From the NCBI GenBank assembly GCA_030835825.1, contig JAURRA010000017.1:1-64000 (forward strand): a stretch of DNA of 64,000 nt, written 5' to 3'. Of the stretch, positions 34,127-43,792 are shown one piece after another. Position 1 is the stretch's first letter. The number at the start of each line of letters is the position of its first letter. This DNA comes from Flavobacteriaceae bacterium. GTDB taxonomy: Bacteria; Bacteroidota; Bacteroidia; Flavobacteriales; Flavobacteriaceae. The notes beneath the pieces were generated by a model. It did no database searches and was not told the DNA's origin. It was given only the letters and a program-made list of their open reading frames with translations. The position numbers and the translations under genes are program-made.

Positions 34127-36559
34127 ATGTCATTTATGAAAAATATTTTCGCTTTAGTCGTAAGTTTTACCCTCTTTACCTCCTTAGGTAACAGTCAAAA
34201 TGCCAACCTCACATTAAAGGGCGTTTTGGTGGGTGATGTTGATAATTTTCCGTTGGAGTTTGCCACCGTAGTCGTCAGTCAACCCAACAGTGCGACTATC
34301 GTCACTGGGGGTATTACTGCTGAAGATGGCAGCTTCAGTTTAAACTTAGCGCCAGGGGTCTATGATATCACTTTTGAATATATCGGTTTTGGTAAGATGG
34401 TTAAGAAGGGCTTGAGCATTCAAAGCGATTTGGATATGCAAAATGTTGTTTTGTCCCAAAACTCAGAATCTCTCGAGGAGGTTGAAATTATTGCAGAGCG
34501 CACCACGGTTGAAATCCGTTTGGATAAGAAAATTTATAACGTCGGAAAGGATTTAACTGTTCGCGGTGGCAGTGTCAGTGATGTTTTAGATAATGTACCT
34601 TCTGTATCGGTTGATATCGAAGGGAATGTCGCGTTAAGAGGCAATAGTAATGTTAGGATTTTAATCAACGGTAAACCTTCGGGCTTGGTCGGTTTGAATT
34701 CCACCGAAGCCTTGCGCCAATTACCAGCCGAATCAATCGAAAAAGTCGAGGTTATCACAGCACCCTCATCCCGTTACGACGCAGAAGGGACCGCTGGTAT
34801 TTTAAATATCGTTTTAAGACGCAGTAAATTATTGGGCATGAATGGCGCCGTTACGGTCAATGGAGGCTTTCCAAATCAAGCTGGACTTTCTGGAAATGTC
34901 AACTACCGTACAGGCAATGTTAATTTGTTCACTACTTCAAACCTGAGCAGCAGAGGATCACAAGGGAAATGGGATTCTAAAACGACCTATTACAATTCTG
35001 GAGTAGATGAATTTGGTGTGCCCTATGACAATCCCGACACCTTTCAGGAAGAGGTGAGAAGAACAGAGCGTTTGAGCCAAGGTGGTTCCTCGAATTTGGG
35101 TTTAGAATGGTATGTTACACCAAAAATATCGCTTACTGGTGCTTTCACTTATAACGACAGAGGGGGTAATAATAGAACAGACAATGTTTATACGGGAACG
35201 GCAACCAACAATAGATTTGAGGATCAAGACAGCGAGGATTTAACGCGTCAATATTCTTTTAATTTTGACAACCAAATAGATGGTACCTCGCACCGATTAT
35301 CAGGTGATTTTCAGTATGAAAAATCCTCTGATTTGGAATTGGGGATCATCACCGAAAACGAGGTTGATATTGAAAGGGTGACTACCAATGAATACAATGA
35401 AGAGACACTGCTGCAAATCGATTATGTCAGACCAGTTGGTGACAATGGCCAGTTTGAAGCGGGCTATCGCGGTCAGGTCAAAACTCAAAAAACAGTTTTT
35501 GGTGTGGACAGTATCAGCACAGGCCCTGTTTATGGTCCTAATCTCGACTTGTCAAACTCTCTAATTTACGATCAAAACATCCAGGCACTCTACACGCAAT
35601 ACGGTTTTAAAATCAAGGAAAAACTATCCGTTTTATTGGGTCTAAGATACGAGGATACGACCATCAATATAGACCAAATTGAAAACGATACCATCAGTGA
35701 TATCAATTACGACGGCTGGTTTCCGTCAGTTAATTTAGGGTTTGAGCTTAGCGAAAAGGAAAATATAACCCTAGCCTACAACCGACGTATAAGTCGCCCT
35801 AGATCATATTTTATCAACCCCTTCCCTTCCCGATCGAGTCCAACAAATATTTTCCAAGGTAATGTTGGTTTGCTGCCCAGTTTTTCAAATAAATTAGATG
35901 CGGGCTACCTCAATCGCTTGGGGAATTGGACCCTCAATGGGTCATTATATGTGCAACGCACTGATGATACTGTTGAGTTTATTAGCGAAGATACAGGTGA
36001 AACAGTAGAGATTAACGGCGATCTTATTCCAATTGTACGTCGCACGCCAATCAATTTAGCCACCAATGATCGCATAGGTTTCGAATTTACGGTGACACAC
36101 AGGGCGGATAGCAAATGGAATTTTGACGCCAGTTTCAATCTTTTTAATAATGCTACAAAGGGCAACTACAACGGGATTTCATTTGACCGAGAAATCCTCA
36201 GCTGGTCAGCCCGTTTCAACAATAAGTTCACGTTGCCAGGAGAAATTGATTGGCAAACTAGACTATCGTACCGCGGCCCCACGCAGACCGCCATAACTAA
36301 AAATGAGGGTCAATTTGGAGTTAATTTGGCGTTCAGTAAGGATCTGTTCAACGAAAAAGCTTCAATATCCGTAAATGTCAGTGATTTGTTTAACTCGCAA
36401 TTTCGCAGACAAATTACTACAGCTCCAACCTTTTATTCTGAAGGAGACTTCCAATGGCGGCGCAGAACGATTACGGGATCATTCACCTACCGCTTCAACC
36501 AAAAGAAAAAGAGAGCGGAAAACAGGGGCAATTACGAAGATTACGAAGGAGGATTTTAA
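34127..36559 (+). CDS. TonB-dependent receptor-like outer-membrane protein
   Basis: The 810-residue precursor has a signal peptide (about 1-23, ending GNSQ) and a carboxypeptidase-regulatory-like domain (about 28-112; LKGVLVGDVDNFPLEFATVVV and GVYDITFEYIGFG). A plug domain follows (about 125-225; RGGSVSDVLDNVPSVSVD and RGNSNVRILINGKPSG), then a long barrel rich in N, G and aromatic residues. It fits the outer-membrane beta-barrel family group of TonB receptors. There is no SusD-like partner next door, so a glycan-utilisation role is unlikely; the ligand is unknown. A second ATG at 34136 is an alternative start. A shared terminator follows. Confidence 0.88.
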   Translation: MSFMKNIFALVVSFTLFTSLGNSQNANLTLKGVLVGDVDNFPLEFATVVVSQPNSATIVTGGITAEDGSFSLNLAPGVYDITFEYIGFGKMVKKGLSIQSDLDMQNVVLSQNSESLEEVEIIAERTTVEIRLDKKIYNVGKDLTVRGGSVSDVLDNVPSVSVDIEGNVALRGNSNVRILINGKPSGLVGLNSTEALRQLPAESIEKVEVITAPSSRYDAEGTAGILNIVLRRSKLLGMNGAVTVNGGFPNQAGLSGNVNYRTGNVNLFTTSNLSSRGSQGKWDSKTTYYNSGVDEFGVPYDNPDTFQEEVRRTERLSQGGSSNLGLEWYVTPKISLTGAFTYNDRGGNNRTDNVYTGTATNNRFEDQDSEDLTRQYSFNFDNQIDGTSHRLSGDFQYEKSSDLELGIITENEVDIERVTTNEYNEETLLQIDYVRPVGDNGQFEAGYRGQVKTQKTVFGVDSISTGPVYGPNLDLSNSLIYDQNIQALYTQYGFKIKEKLSVLLGLRYEDTTINIDQIENDTISDINYDGWFPSVNLGFELSEKENITLAYNRRISRPRSYFINPFPSRSSPTNIFQGNVGLLPSFSNKLDAGYLNRLGNWTLNGSLYVQRTDDTVEFISEDTGETVEINGDLIPIVRRTPINLATNDRIGFEFTVTHRADSKWNFDASFNLFNNATKGNYNGISFDREILSWSARFNNKFTLPGEIDWQTRLSYRGPTQTAITKNEGQFGVNLAFSKDLFNEKASISVNVSDLFNSQFRRQITTAPTFYSEGDFQWRRRTITGSFTYRFNQKKKRAENRGNYEDYEGGF

Positions 36560-36563
36560 ATAA

Positions 36564-36590
36564 AAAAGAGGCTTAAAGCCTCTTTTTTTT
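36564..36590. terminator. bidirectional intrinsic terminator
   Basis: The stem AAAGAGGCTT / AAGCCTCTTT is flanked by A and T runs. It lies between the TonB receptor stop (36559) and the stop of the convergent small gene (36589), and probably serves both strands. Confidence 0.85.
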
Positions 36591-36768
36591 ATTGATCAGT
36601 AGTTTCTTTTTGAGCCTTGGCCGCCTTGCGATCTTTCAAGTATTCAAGGAAAGTACCACCTAGCCAGTAGGGCACAACAAAGGTGATTAGAAAAATCATC
36701 AGCCAAAAGCCGATGGTGAGAATCGTTAAAAACGCAAGAAATCCCAAATACTGTCCGAAGTCAAACAT
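36589..36768 (-). CDS. small membrane protein (59 residues)
   Basis: A clean minus-strand ORF with ATG at 36768 and TAA at 36589-36591. Residues about 5-35 form one or two membrane passes (FLAFLTILTIGFWLMIFLIT), followed by VVPYWLGGTFLEYLKDRKAAK and a hydrophilic tail. The amino-acid composition, with the positive-inside tail after the membrane segment, and the fit between a terminator and a divergent promoter region make it a likely real gene. The family is unknown to me. Confidence 0.65.
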   Translation of the reverse strand: MFDFGQYLGFLAFLTILTIGFWLMIFLITFVVPYWLGGTFLEYLKDRKAAKAQKETTDQ

Positions 36769-36821
36769 CGCATAAATTTTTTACAAAGATAACCACTTTT
36801 CGGAATTCAAACAATTCAACA

Positions 36822-36848
36822 ATTGGTATTTTTTAACAGTATACCAAT
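36822..36848. repeat. inverted repeat upstream of fumC
   Basis: ATTGGTAT (36822-36829) and ATACCAAT (36841-36848) form a perfect 8-base inverted repeat with an 11-base spacer. It ends 14 bases before the fumC -7 box, a suitable place for a dimeric repressor or activator. There is no T run, so a terminator is less likely. Confidence 0.4.
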
Positions 36849-36862
36849 CGCATTAAATTGTG

Positions 36863-36870
36863 TAATTTTG
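36863..36870 (+). promoter_or_regulatory. -7 promoter element for fumC-hutI-hutG
   Basis: TAATTTTG matches TAnnTTTG, 16 bases before the fumC ATG at 36887. Confidence 0.45.
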
Positions 36871-36886
36871 TACAAATCTTGATTTG

Positions 36887-38278
36887 ATGGACTATCGTAT
36901 TGAAAAAGACACAATTGGTGAAGTTCAGGTGCCAGCCAATTGCTTGTGGGGCGCTCAAACTGAGCGGTCCAGACATAATTTTAAAATAGGACCCGCTGCT
37001 TCCATGCCTTTGGACATTGTCTATGCCTTCGCTTATTTGAAAAAGGCTGCAGCCTTCACCAATTGCGAACTCGGTGTTCTACCTGTTGAAAAGAGAAATT
37101 TTATCAGCGAAGTTTGTGAGGAAATTCTCAATGGCCAGCACGATGACCAATTCCCATTGGTCATTTGGCAAACCGGATCTGGCACTCAGAGTAATATGAA
37201 CGTCAATGAAGTCATAGCGCATAGAGCGCAGCAATTGTCAGGTGGTGTCATAGGAGAAGGTGAAAAGATTTTGTCTCCTAATGATGATGTTAATAAATCA
37301 CAGTCTTCGAACGACACTTTTCCGACAGCTATGCACATCGCGGCTTATAAGAAAATCGTCGAGGTGACCATTCCTGGTGTCAAGCAATTGATCAGACAAT
37401 TAGAGAAGAAGTCAAAATCATTTGAAAAAGTTATTAAAATAGGCCGCACCCATTTGATGGATGCTACTCCTATAACTTTGGGCCAAGAATTTTCTGGCTA
37501 TGTTGCCCAGTTGAATTTTGGACTTTTGTCGCTCGAACGCTCTCTCGACCATTTGAGTGAGTTGGCTTTAGGCGGAACGGCTGTCGGAACAGGATTAAAC
37601 ACGCCGAAGGGGTATGACAATCGTGTGGCCGAGTATATGGCAAAATTCACAGGATTGCCATTCGTGACCGCCAAAAACAAGTTTGAAGCCTTGGCTGCCC
37701 ATGATGCCTTCGTTGAAAGTCATGGGGCCTTAAAACAACTGGCTGTGGCCTTAAATAAAATAGCTAACGATATCCGATTAATGGGTTCTGGACCTCGATC
37801 AGGAATTGGGGAATTGAATTTACCTGCTAATGAGCCTGGCAGTTCAATTATGCCTGGAAAAGTGAACCCCACACAGTGCGAAGCGCTGACTATGGTATGC
37901 GCACAAGTTATTGGTAACGATTCAGCGATAGCTTTTGGTGCCGCTCAAGGACATTTTGAGCTCAATGTCTTTAAACCAATGATTGCAGCCAATTTTTTAC
38001 AGTCGGCTGAACTGATCGGTATGGCCTGTAAAAGTTTTGAAGAAAACTGTGTCGCAGGTATTGAACCTAACCGAGAAGTGATTGATCAATTGCTTCAAAA
38101 TTCTTTGATGTTGGTAACCGCTTTAAATACAAAAATAGGCTATTACAAAGCAGCTGAAATAGCCAATTTGGCCCACAACCAAGGCACAACGCTCAAAGAA
38201 GCTGCGCTGAGTTTGGGCTATGTTACAGCGGCAGAGTATGACGCATGGGTCAGGCCTCAAGACATGATAGGTAATTAA
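36887..38278 (+). CDS. fumC: class II fumarate hydratase
   Basis: FumC interconverts fumarate and malate in the TCA cycle. The 463-residue protein carries the superfamily signature [15 protein letters not shown], the substrate motif [16 protein letters not shown], the [11 protein letters not shown] segment and [16 protein letters not shown]. The frame also opens with a TTG one codon earlier, but the ATG at 36887 is the natural start. It heads a tight plus-strand group with hutI (9-base gap) and hutG (2-base gap). Confidence 0.96.
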   Translation: MDYRIEKDTIGEVQVPANCLWGAQTERSRHNFKIGPAASMPLDIVYAFAYLKKAAAFTNCELGVLPVEKRNFISEVCEEILNGQHDDQFPLVIWQTGSGTQSNMNVNEVIAHRAQQLSGGVIGEGEKILSPNDDVNKSQSSNDTFPTAMHIAAYKKIVEVTIPGVKQLIRQLEKKSKSFEKVIKIGRTHLMDATPITLGQEFSGYVAQLNFGLLSLERSLDHLSELALGGTAVGTGLNTPKGYDNRVAEYMAKFTGLPFVTAKNKFEALAAHDAFVESHGALKQLAVALNKIANDIRLMGSGPRSGIGELNLPANEPGSSIMPGKVNPTQCEALTMVCAQVIGNDSAIAFGAAQGHFELNVFKPMIAANFLQSAELIGMACKSFEENCVAGIEPNREVIDQLLQNSLMLVTALNTKIGYYKAAEIANLAHNQGTTLKEAALSLGYVTAAEYDAWVRPQDMIGN

Positions 38279-38287
38279 AATAGGCTT

Positions 38288-39529
38288 TTGACCACACTAC
38301 TCTATAATATTGGCATTTTATATCAGACTTTTAAGAAGGCTCCGGCCTTACGCAGAGGCAACCAGCTATCGGAGTTACCAATGATAGAAAATGCCTATTT
38401 GTTAATCAAAGACCACACCATTGAGGATTTTGGTCCAATGACAGATCTTGGCGATATGACTGTCGATCGTCGCATTGATCTATCCCACAAGTCCGTTTTA
38501 CCAACTTGGTGCGATTCCCATACACATTTGGTTTATGCCAAAGACAGATCAGATGAGTTTGTCGATAGAATACAGGGACTGAGTTACCAAGAGATCGCAG
38601 CTAAGGGTGGCGGTATTCTCAATTCGGCCAAAGTGCTGCGTGAAACATCCGAAGATGACCTTTTTGATAGTGCCAAAAAAAGACTGACCGAATTAATATC
38701 ATTGGGGACTGGAGCTATAGAAATAAAGAGTGGTTATGGATTGGACTTGGACGCCGAACTGAAGATGCTCAGGGTGATTCAAAGATTAAAGGAAGATAGC
38801 CCCGTAACAATAAAAGCTACTTTTTTAGGAGCCCATGCCATTCCAAATGAATTTTCAGATACTGACGCTTATGTCGCTCATATCATCGATGGTATTTTAC
38901 CCATTGTAAAAGAGGAAAACTTAGCTGATTATATTGATGTTTTTTGTGAAAAGGGTTATTTTAGTGTGCCCCAGATGGAACAGATTTTAGAGGCCGGTTT
39001 CAAATACGGTTTAAAAGCAAAAGTTCATGTCAATCAATTCAACAGCATCGGTGGTATTCAAGGTGCTATCAAACACCAGGCACTCACAGTAGATCATTTG
39101 GAAGTTTTGATGGAGAAAGATTTAGCAGATTTGAAAAAGTCGGACACCCTTCCAGTGGCTTTGCCGAGCTGTTCTTTTTTTTTAGAAATTCCCTATGCCC
39201 CGGCACGCCGCATCATAGATAATGGCCTTCCTTTAGCTCTGGCATCTGATTACAACCCAGGGTCATCGCCAAGTGGCAATCTGAATCTCGTACTGAGCTT
39301 GGCCTGTATCAAAATGAAACTTACACCTGAAGAAGCTGTCAACGCCCTAACGATCAATGCGGCCTTCGCTCTGGGGCTCGAAGATACTCATGGGTCTATT
39401 ACTCCAGGAAAGCATGCGAGTTTTATCATAACCGATGCCAGGTGTACTTTAGCCGACATGGCCTATCATTTCGGCAGTAACCGCATCTCGGAGGTATTTA
39501 TCAACGGCCAGTCAACCCAAGAATTATAG
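38288..39529 (+). CDS. hutI: imidazolonepropionase
   Basis: HutI opens the ring of imidazolonepropionate to formiminoglutamate in histidine degradation. The 413-residue amidohydrolase has metal ligands H78 and H80 in WCDSHTHLVYAKDRSDEF, the segment GTGAIEIKSGYGLDLDAELKML, the metal-site stretch KVHVNQFNS and ASDYNPGSSPSGNLN. The start is a TTG at 38288; the next in-frame ATG would remove the first beta strands. It is co-transcribed with fumC and hutG. The upstream steps, hutH and hutU, are not in the window. Confidence 0.94.
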   Translation: MTTLLYNIGILYQTFKKAPALRRGNQLSELPMIENAYLLIKDHTIEDFGPMTDLGDMTVDRRIDLSHKSVLPTWCDSHTHLVYAKDRSDEFVDRIQGLSYQEIAAKGGGILNSAKVLRETSEDDLFDSAKKRLTELISLGTGAIEIKSGYGLDLDAELKMLRVIQRLKEDSPVTIKATFLGAHAIPNEFSDTDAYVAHIIDGILPIVKEENLADYIDVFCEKGYFSVPQMEQILEAGFKYGLKAKVHVNQFNSIGGIQGAIKHQALTVDHLEVLMEKDLADLKKSDTLPVALPSCSFFLEIPYAPARRIIDNGLPLALASDYNPGSSPSGNLNLVLSLACIKMKLTPEEAVNALTINAAFALGLEDTHGSITPGKHASFIITDARCTLADMAYHFGSNRISEVFINGQSTQEL

Positions 39530-39531
39530 CT

Positions 39532-40542
39532 ATGGAAAGTCTGCACTATTTTGACACTTCTCATTTGAATAAGATATTGTTGCTGCGAGATGGCGAGTCA
39601 CGCTTGGGTCAATATTTTCATCTCCTACCGCCAACTTTACCTCTGAAAGACGCCTTGCTGGCGTCTTCAGCGAAATTTGTAATTTTTGGTATTCCCGAAG
39701 ACATTGGCGTAAGGGCTAATCACGGTAATCCTGGTGCGAGATCAAGTTGGGAAGTGGTCAGGAACACCCTGTGTAATTTTCCATTTTCCGAGAATTCAAA
39801 TGCCAAAGACATCGCCGTACTTGGCCACTTGAATACCACCCCATATTATAATGACATAAGCTCAGAGACTGATGTCAACCAGTTGCGACAGCTTACGTCT
39901 AGATTAGACCAAGCGGTGGCGGCACTGGTTGCTGTGATAATATCAGCAGGCAAAATACCGATAGCTGTTGGTGGTGGTCACAATAATGCGTTTGGATTAA
40001 TCAAAGGTATGTCTCAGGCTTTGGGGAAAAGCGTCAACGTGGCAAATTTGGATGCACATACGGATCTGCGCACTACGGAAGGACGTCACAGTGGCAACCC
40101 ATTCAGGTATGCCTTTGATGCATTGGTTTTAGACAAGTACGCCGTTATGGGTGTCCAAGAAGCTTATACTTCCCAACCTATTTGGGATTATATCAAACGT
40201 CATCTCAATCAAATCCTTTGTCAAACTTACGATCAGATTAGCCTGAGGTTAGACCATACATTCGAACAAGCGTTGCAGAACACTTTGAATTTTGTCAAAG
40301 AAAAGCCTTTTGGTGTGGAATTAGACGTTGATGTTATGGCCCATTTCCCAAGCAGCGCCCAATCGTCTTCAGGTTTTACTGTAGGACAAGCAAGGCGGTA
40401 TATAACAGTTCTCGGACAGCATGAAAACGCGCAATATTTGCACCTTTGTGAAGGCATTATTAGCGGTGAGGATGGTCCTTATTACGCCAAAGCTTTAGCG
40501 TTGATGATATTAGATTTTTGTAAAGCCAGAAAGCCTTATTAA
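39532..40542 (+). CDS. hutG: formimidoylglutamase / arginase-family hydrolase
   Basis: The 336-residue protein is a ureohydrolase-family enzyme with manganese ligands in VGGGHNNAFG (H150) and NLDAHTDLR (D174, H176, D178), and a final acidic motif in GVELDVDVMAHFP. Its position 2 bases after hutI indicates formimidoylglutamase, which yields glutamate and formamide in histidine degradation. An arginase or agmatinase would be the alternative from family alone. The TAA stop is shared in a TTAA with the opposite-strand small gene. Confidence 0.88.
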   Translation: MESLHYFDTSHLNKILLLRDGESRLGQYFHLLPPTLPLKDALLASSAKFVIFGIPEDIGVRANHGNPGARSSWEVVRNTLCNFPFSENSNAKDIAVLGHLNTTPYYNDISSETDVNQLRQLTSRLDQAVAALVAVIISAGKIPIAVGGGHNNAFGLIKGMSQALGKSVNVANLDAHTDLRTTEGRHSGNPFRYAFDALVLDKYAVMGVQEAYTSQPIWDYIKRHLNQILCQTYDQISLRLDHTFEQALQNTLNFVKEKPFGVELDVDVMAHFPSSAQSSSGFTVGQARRYITVLGQHENAQYLHLCEGIISGEDGPYYAKALALMILDFCKARKPY

Positions 40543-40715
40543 ACCCTGCCTTTGAGGGCATTGAAAACCCAAGCAATAGCCAAAAAACCAATCCCAACAG
40601 AAGCGAACCCCCATCCCGCAATTTCGTTATATCGAAAAGCTCCAAGACATATTAAAACAATGGCCACAATGACCATGATGAGGGTAGCATATCCTAAGAC
40701 TGTATTTTTGTTCAT
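40539..40715 (-). CDS. CAL67264-type small membrane protein
   Basis: The 58-residue protein starts MNKNTVLGYATLIMVIVAIV and has two membrane helices (about 5-24 and 31-52) with the short polar turn RYNEIAGWG between them, ending KGRV. This corresponds to the CAL67264 family of tiny Flavobacteriia membrane proteins, whose function is unknown. An upstream ATG at 40736 would add seven residues. It is downstream of menE by direction but separated from it by its own upstream gap of 27 bases, and may be the last gene of the men operon. Confidence 0.75.
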   Translation of the reverse strand: MNKNTVLGYATLIMVIVAIVLICLGAFRYNEIAGWGFASVGIGFLAIAWVFNALKGRV

Positions 40716-40742
40716 ACCATTTAATTCAGGATGCAAATATCG

Positions 40743-41834
40743 TTAATTTTTTAAATCTCGTGTAATTCGGGAAACGGTGGCCTTTCTATCGAGCTTACCA
40801 TTGGCTGTATAGGCGAATGCATCAATAAAATAAACGGATTTTGGCCGAGCATATTGGTCCAATGTATCGAAAAGATTTGGACTTAAAGCCTGTTCAGCAC
40901 CCTCAACAATTAAAATCAATTTTTCGCCTAACTCCTCATGGGGTTCAGAACCTATCATAAGTGGTTGTGCTATGCTGGACGAAAGCTGGGCCTCAATGAC
41001 CTCTGGAAACAATTTGACTCCTCCTGAGTTGACAACATTATCTGCTCTGCCCAACCAGGTGAAAGTGCCGTCCGAATGCATGTCAACGATATCCTTGGTG
41101 ATTAAAGTGCCATCGAATAAATTCGGAGCCTTCACAAGTAAACACCGGCTTTCATCAGTATCTAATTCTATGTTTTCTAAGGGCCTAAAGCCCATATCTT
41201 GGCTGCTCGTATAATGCAATGCTTTTAAGGCAATATGACTTAAGGTTTCAGTCATGCCAAAGGTTTCAAAAACCTCGGTTTCACCTGATATGATCCGAGA
41301 CTTCAAATTGGAATCAACTGCACCACCGCCAACCAGAGTTTTTCCAATGAGGTTAATTTTGTTCAGACTATTTTTTAATTGCATCGGAGTCATGGCACAA
41401 AAATCGCAGGCACGGTTTACCAATCGCAACGGAGAGCGACTGGGCTGCACATAATGGAGTTCCAATCCTAAAATCATGGCTCTGACTAACATCATTTTTC
41501 CAGCAATACGGCTGGCTGGCAAACAGAGCAAACAGGTTTGTCCTGGCATTAATCCCAAAGCATCGCCCGTTGCCAAGGCCGAATTGACCATCGCTTGTTT
41601 GGATAATTTTATCTGTTTTGGCTTACCAGTACTTCCTGAAGTCTTTGTATAGACAAAGTCCCGCTCATCTAACCAATTTAACAGGAATTCACCAATGCTG
41701 CGTTCATTTTCTCCACCTTCTTTAATGAAGAAATAACCCAAATCAACCAAGCCATTGTAATCTAGGTGGTAACCCTCCCAAGTAAAGCGGTTATGTCTTT
41801 TAGTGAAATGCGGCCTCATCGTTTTTAGTTTCAT
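40743..41834 (-). CDS. menE: o-succinylbenzoate-CoA ligase-like AMP-binding enzyme MenE
   Basis: MenE activates o-succinylbenzoate to its CoA thioester. The 363-residue protein is a short adenylate-forming enzyme: the P-loop-like YTKTSGSTGKPKQIKLSKQAM (about 57-77), the ETFGMTET motif, WLGRADNVVNSGG in the hinge and the C-terminal lysine in TANGKLDRKA. It is shorter than E. coli MenE (about 450), with a reduced N-terminal region, as in Flavobacteriia. The start may be the ATG at 41819; the frame overlaps the CPBP gene by 20-35 bases. It is the last men gene of the operon. Confidence 0.9.
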   Translation of the reverse strand: MKLKTMRPHFTKRHNRFTWEGYHLDYNGLVDLGYFFIKEGGENERSIGEFLLNWLDERDFVYTKTSGSTGKPKQIKLSKQAMVNSALATGDALGLMPGQTCLLCLPASRIAGKMMLVRAMILGLELHYVQPSRSPLRLVNRACDFCAMTPMQLKNSLNKINLIGKTLVGGGAVDSNLKSRIISGETEVFETFGMTETLSHIALKALHYTSSQDMGFRPLENIELDTDESRCLLVKAPNLFDGTLITKDIVDMHSDGTFTWLGRADNVVNSGGVKLFPEVIEAQLSSSIAQPLMIGSEPHEELGEKLILIVEGAEQALSPNLFDTLDQYARPKSVYFIDAFAYTANGKLDRKATVSRITRDLKN

Positions 41835-42741
41835 TATTGGGGTTAATTACCCGACCTGTTAATCTGTTCTTCCAGTGTTCCCAGCCGTATTTTTTTGAAA
41901 AAACAATTAATAATATGGGGTAGTAAATTATTATGGGTAACAAAACATCCGTTAAAGAAGTAGCCTGACTCTCCCCCGTAAGTTTAAAAATGGCATCTGT
42001 TTTCAGGGCAGAATAGTCTGCCGTGACTAATAATGCAGCCAGTAAGTTATTGCCCAAATGGAAGCCCAATGCCAGTTCAATGCCCTCGTCCATCAACGTA
42101 CAGATACCCAAAAACAAGCCTGTTCCGATGTAGAACACCATTGTCACCAATCCCAATTCCGCTACTTCTGGATTAGCACTGTGCGCCAGCCCAAAAAACA
42201 AGGAAGTGAATAGCAGGGGAAACCATTTGTTTTTTACAATGACCCCCAAGTGTTGCATCAGATATCCGCGGAACAAATACTCTTCCAAACCGATTTGAAA
42301 AGGAAAAAGCAGCAGGCTAACCAATAACAACATGCTGAACTTAACCCAGTCGAATTGCAAGACATACTGAGATGGATCGGCGAAGTAAGACAAAACAAAA
42401 CCTACAAGAGAAATCGTTGTCACCAACAAAAAAGAAAACCTGAAGCGAGACCAATCGATCTTTTGTCTCGAGGTTGTGAGAGAGGTAATGGAACGTTCGT
42501 GTAAAAATTTTACTAAGAAAAACAAAGCGCCTAAAAGTAATGCAAAAGGTGCTAAATTGATGGTGAGATTCAGCAATGGTGGTATTTGAGCCATCATGTC
42601 ATATACGTCCTCTAAGTCAGACGGATCGGTATTGAGGTAGGCTACAAAATTGAAAATAAATACACCCGATATGGCTGCTGCTGTGAATAGAAACATCCAA
42701 AATTTAGTATGGCCTTTATAAGCCTGTTGCACATAATCCAT
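41800..42741 (-). CDS. CPBP-family intramembrane metalloprotease
   Basis: The 313-residue protein has about eight membrane helices and the CPBP (CAAX protease/bacteriocin-processing, Abi) motifs: EEYLFRGYLMQHL for the glutamate pair, FGLAHSANPE for the first histidine and GFHLGNNLLAALL for the second. The family includes Rce1-like proteases and bacteriocin self-immunity proteins. The substrate here is unknown. It sits between menC (1-base gap) and menE (overlap), so it is expressed with menaquinone genes, although no biochemical link is known. Confidence 0.88.
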   Translation of the reverse strand: MDYVQQAYKGHTKFWMFLFTAAAISGVFIFNFVAYLNTDPSDLEDVYDMMAQIPPLLNLTINLAPFALLLGALFFLVKFLHERSITSLTTSRQKIDWSRFRFSFLLVTTISLVGFVLSYFADPSQYVLQFDWVKFSMLLLVSLLLFPFQIGLEEYLFRGYLMQHLGVIVKNKWFPLLFTSLFFGLAHSANPEVAELGLVTMVFYIGTGLFLGICTLMDEGIELALGFHLGNNLLAALLVTADYSALKTDAIFKLTGESQATSLTDVLLPIIIYYPILLIVFSKKYGWEHWKNRLTGRVINPNNETKNDEAAFH

Positions 42742-42742
42742 G

Positions 42743-43783
42743 TCAAATTAATTGATTAAAGTTCCATTGTTTTGCACTATCGTAAAATAACTTACCCTGC
42801 TTAACCTTGAGTGGGGATGTCACATTATTATCGAATAAGCTTCCAGTTCCAAGACCTTGAGGCATTGGACTTGATTTGGTGTAGGTCCATTGAGCAATAG
42901 CGTTTAGCCCAATATTACTCTCTAGGGCACTGGTTACCCACCATCCAATCTTCAATTGATCGGCCATTTCGATCCATTCATCTGATTGCGCGAAGCCACC
43001 AACTAAGGAAGGTTTCAAGATAATATATTTTGGTCGAATGTATTCCAATAAATCACGCTTTTGTGATATTGTGAACCTACCGATAAGGCTTTCGTCTAGG
43101 GCTATGGGAAGAGGCGAATTCGCACATAGCAGTTGCAACAAGTCGACGTCCCCTGCTGCTACAGGCTGTTCTATGGAATGTATGTCGAGCAGAGACAGCT
43201 CTTCTAGTTTGGCTTGAGCATCTTCTTTTTTAAAAGCACCATTGGCATCCACGCGGATCTCGATCTGATCAGAATTGTAGGTCTCACGGATGGCTTTCAA
43301 TAGATTCAATTCTTCTTGCCAAACGATGGCACCGATTTTTAGTTTTATACAATCGAAACCCTCGGCCAATTTTTCAGCGATTTGCTGCTGCATGAAAAGC
43401 CTTTGCCCCATCCAAACTAAACCATTAATCTTTATTGGAGAACCGTTGGTCTGAAATTCGGAAGGAAATAAATCAAATGGCGATGACCTATCTAATCCTA
43501 AAAAAGCCATTTCTAATGCCATTTGAATGGCTGGAAAATCTTGAGTTTCCATTAACAAGGCCGGTAATCCTAACTCGATATGCTGACATACCCAAGCGAG
43601 TTTGTGATCCAGTTGTTCAAAATCATCCCTGCTGAGACCAACCAAAGGGGCGCACTCGCCAATGCCGCATCGGTGAGCATTTTCTATTTTAATAAACCAA
43701 ATGGCCCGAGTTGTCATGATGCCTCTGGAGGTTCCACTAGGTCTTTTAAATTGAAGAATGTGTTTGTTGAATGTCGCTTTCAA
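42743..43783 (-). CDS. menC: o-succinylbenzoate synthase MenC
   Basis: MenC dehydrates SHCHC to o-succinylbenzoate. The 346-residue enolase-superfamily protein has FKRPSGTSRGIM near the start, the catalytic lysine in FDCIKLKIGA, RVDANGAF for the first metal ligand, SIEQPVA, and DESLIGR for the third acidic position. The start is a TTG at 43783, since the next ATG would delete the capping-domain strand. It is separated from menA by 9 bases. Confidence 0.9.
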   Translation of the reverse strand: MKATFNKHILQFKRPSGTSRGIMTTRAIWFIKIENAHRCGIGECAPLVGLSRDDFEQLDHKLAWVCQHIELGLPALLMETQDFPAIQMALEMAFLGLDRSSPFDLFPSEFQTNGSPIKINGLVWMGQRLFMQQQIAEKLAEGFDCIKLKIGAIVWQEELNLLKAIRETYNSDQIEIRVDANGAFKKEDAQAKLEELSLLDIHSIEQPVAAGDVDLLQLLCANSPLPIALDESLIGRFTISQKRDLLEYIRPKYIILKPSLVGGFAQSDEWIEMADQLKIGWWVTSALESNIGLNAIAQWTYTKSSPMPQGLGTGSLFDNNVTSPLKVKQGKLFYDSAKQWNFNQLI

Positions 43784-43792
43784 AATTGGACC

